A stretch of 55,561 nt of DNA, taken from NCBI RefSeq assembly GCF_003997935.1, contig NZ_RZQL01000012.1:1-55561 (forward strand). Reading direction: 5' to 3'. The notes under the pieces were generated by a model, which saw only the letters and a program-made list of their open reading frames with translations, searched no databases and was not told the origin of the DNA. This DNA comes from Mesorhizobium sp. M7A.F.Ca.US.006.01.1.1 (GTDB taxonomy: Bacteria > Pseudomonadota > Alphaproteobacteria > Rhizobiales > Rhizobiaceae). The translations under genes were made by a program, and so were the position numbers. Shown here piece after piece: positions 54,478 to 55,561 of the stretch. Position 1 is the first letter of the stretch, and every line of letters starts with the position of its first letter.

Positions 54478-55561
54478 CTACTCGACCAGCGCCACGGACG
54501 GCGCGGCCGGAATGTCGTCTATTCCGAGGCTTGAGCAATCCTGATTGATGGTTGAGTTGCCGGACCATTGGATCGTATCGGCGACGACCCGGGTGCAGCC
54601 GCCATTGCCCGAGAAGTTGCCAAGATAGTTCACTTGCTGCTTGGGGAAGTAGATGGCTCCGGTCAAAAGCGAGTCCGCGGTGCCGTTGAATGTGCTGGAT
54701 GCGCTGTTACCGGTCCTGTCGCCATAGAACAGAACGCCTGAATAGCTGCCCGAAGTCGGCGCGCTGAGCTGCACGGAGGCATTGCCATTCATGCTGACTG
54801 TCGAACTGCCCGACATGAAGATGGTCACCCCGCTGCCGGTGATGGCGGCGTTGGCGTTTATTCTGAAACTGCCCTGGACGACATAGACGCCGGGCGAAAG
54901 CGAGACATTGCCCTTCAGGTTCATGCCGCTGCAATAGGTGCCTGGACCGAGCGTTGTCTTGTTGTCGTTCTGGCAGGGGGTCGAGGCCGTCGGAGCCGGC
55001 AAGCCGGCAAATGGATCGGCGGCAGGCAGCGCCTGGGTGATCGGGGCGGCGCAGACGGTGGTGACGGGATTGCTGAGAGAGACGCCGCCCGCCGAGATCA
55101 CGCATTTGGCCTGGAGACCCGCCGAGCCCTGAAGCTTGACGGCATCGGAAGCGATGGAATTGGACATGACCGAGCAGCCGGTCAGCTTAACGCTGGTGCT
55201 GCCGGAAAACAGCACCGCCTGCGACGCGGACGGATCGAGCGCGAGCACGCAGGCACTCGAGGCATCGGTAATGACGGCCACCGCCCTCGCCTGTTCGGGA
55301 ACCTTTTCCTGTGTGAAGATCAGGGTGAACATCCGGTCGAGCTTCTGGCTGACGATCACCTCGACCGCTTTTTTCGCCGTATTCGGTCCGGACGCCGGCG
55401 GCGTATTGACGACGATCGTGCCCGAGCCCAGCCCGTTCGACACTGCCGACTGGGTCGCGGCCGCGACGATGGCCGGCTTGTCGGAACCCCAGATCTGTTC
55501 GAGCGCTCCGGCATAGGCGGCTGCATCGGCCGTCGCCTGCAATCTCAGGCTGTTGTAGTAC
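54478..55561 (-). CDS. TadG-like Flp pilus assembly protein, N-terminus outside window
   Basis: About 360 residues are visible; the frame runs to the right edge, so the N-terminal membrane segment (and any start) lies beyond the window. The sequence begins YYNSLRLQATADAAAYAGAL, the TadG-type segment after the first helix. A later region is rich in glycine and serine with repeated beta-like strands, such as ACVLALDPSASQAVLFSGST, VKLTGCSVMSNSIASDAVKL and MNLKGNVSLSPGVYVVQGSF, resembling a parallel beta-helix or filament-like fold. TadG proteins lie at the inner membrane with a large periplasmic domain and work with TadE and TadF. Confidence 0.82.
   Translation of the reverse strand, partial: YYNSLRLQATADAAAYAGALEQIWGSDKPAIVAAATQSAVSNGLGSGTIVVNTPPASGPNTAKKAVEVIVSQKLDRMFTLIFTQEKVPEQARAVAVITDASSACVLALDPSASQAVLFSGSTSVKLTGCSVMSNSIASDAVKLQGSAGLQAKCVISAGGVSLSNPVTTVCAAPITQALPAADPFAGLPAPTASTPCQNDNKTTLGPGTYCSGMNLKGNVSLSPGVYVVQGSFRINANAAITGSGVTIFMSGSSTVSMNGNASVQLSAPTSGSYSGVLFYGDRTGNSASSTFNGTADSLLTGAIYFPKQQVNYLGNFSGNGGCTRVVADTIQWSGNSTINQDCSSLGIDDIPAAPSVALVE

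Overview
The window is GC-rich, densely coded chromosomal DNA from an alphaproteobacterium of the order Rhizobiales, most likely Mesorhizobium or a close relative. This rests on gene content and on protein and repeat style recalled from that group: a tandem glycine riboswitch before gcvTHP, a Cpa/Tad pilus locus, DUF2336, DUF6434-like and Thivi_2564-like small proteins, class I PhaC, and a rhizobial-type palindrome between folE and hisI. No database search was possible. I see no insertion sequence, prophage, CRISPR array or replication origin.

Layout. 1-3268 (+): end of a glutathione-dependent formaldehyde dehydrogenase, a YaiI-family protein, a DUF1345 membrane protein, and a cytochrome b / Tat-exported molybdopterin oxidoreductase pair. 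3300-6332: an Asp/Glu-racemase-family gene divergent from a frameshifted DadA-like FAD oxidoreductase and its GntR/FCD regulator, with two near-identical operator-like repeats between them. 6352-11328: a decayed gene, then the riboswitch-controlled glycine cleavage operon gcvT-gcvH-gcvP. 11329-21541 (-): cpaB, cpaC, a small lipoprotein, cpaE, cpaF, tadB and tadC, then a secreted protein, a tadD-like TPR lipoprotein and a diguanylate cyclase. 21770-29747: parE (topoisomerase IV), a FUSC transporter, DUF2336, a MaoC/CitE-like pair, a flavin reductase and a nitroreductase. 29905-39222: a secreted triple-repeat protein, a ParDE toxin-antitoxin pair, an acyltransferase, thrS, a methyltransferase, a class D beta-lactamase, yidD, a GcvA/AmpR-type LysR regulator, a frameshifted TonB-like gene and a NifU-like scaffold gene. 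39462-41705 (+): folE, hisI and a patatin. 41713-48914 (-): lipoprotein, aminotransferase, hom, two small stress-type genes, glpX, a DUF6434-like gene and recJ. 49012-52622 (+): phaC, a DUF882 peptidase-like lipoprotein and tRNA-Glu. 52623-55561: a gene-poor stretch with a candidate sRNA, then two TadE-like genes and a truncated TadG-like gene (-).

How genes work together. The glycine cleavage genes form one glycine-sensing unit. The two Tad blocks, about 32 kb apart, together supply secretin, ATPase, platform proteins and minor pseudopilins, but no Flp pilin or prepilin peptidase lies in this window. The racemase-family gene, FAD oxidoreductase and GntR regulator look like a small inducible catabolic module of unknown substrate.

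Three reading frames (DadA-like, TonB-like, and a small membrane protein near 53.5 kb) are each broken by one base, two of them in short homopolymers, so either real decay or assembly error must be considered. I found no convincing wholly novel system. The best leads are the three-half-site operators, the small lipoprotein in the cpaD position, and the structured intergenic transcript candidate after tRNA-Glu.
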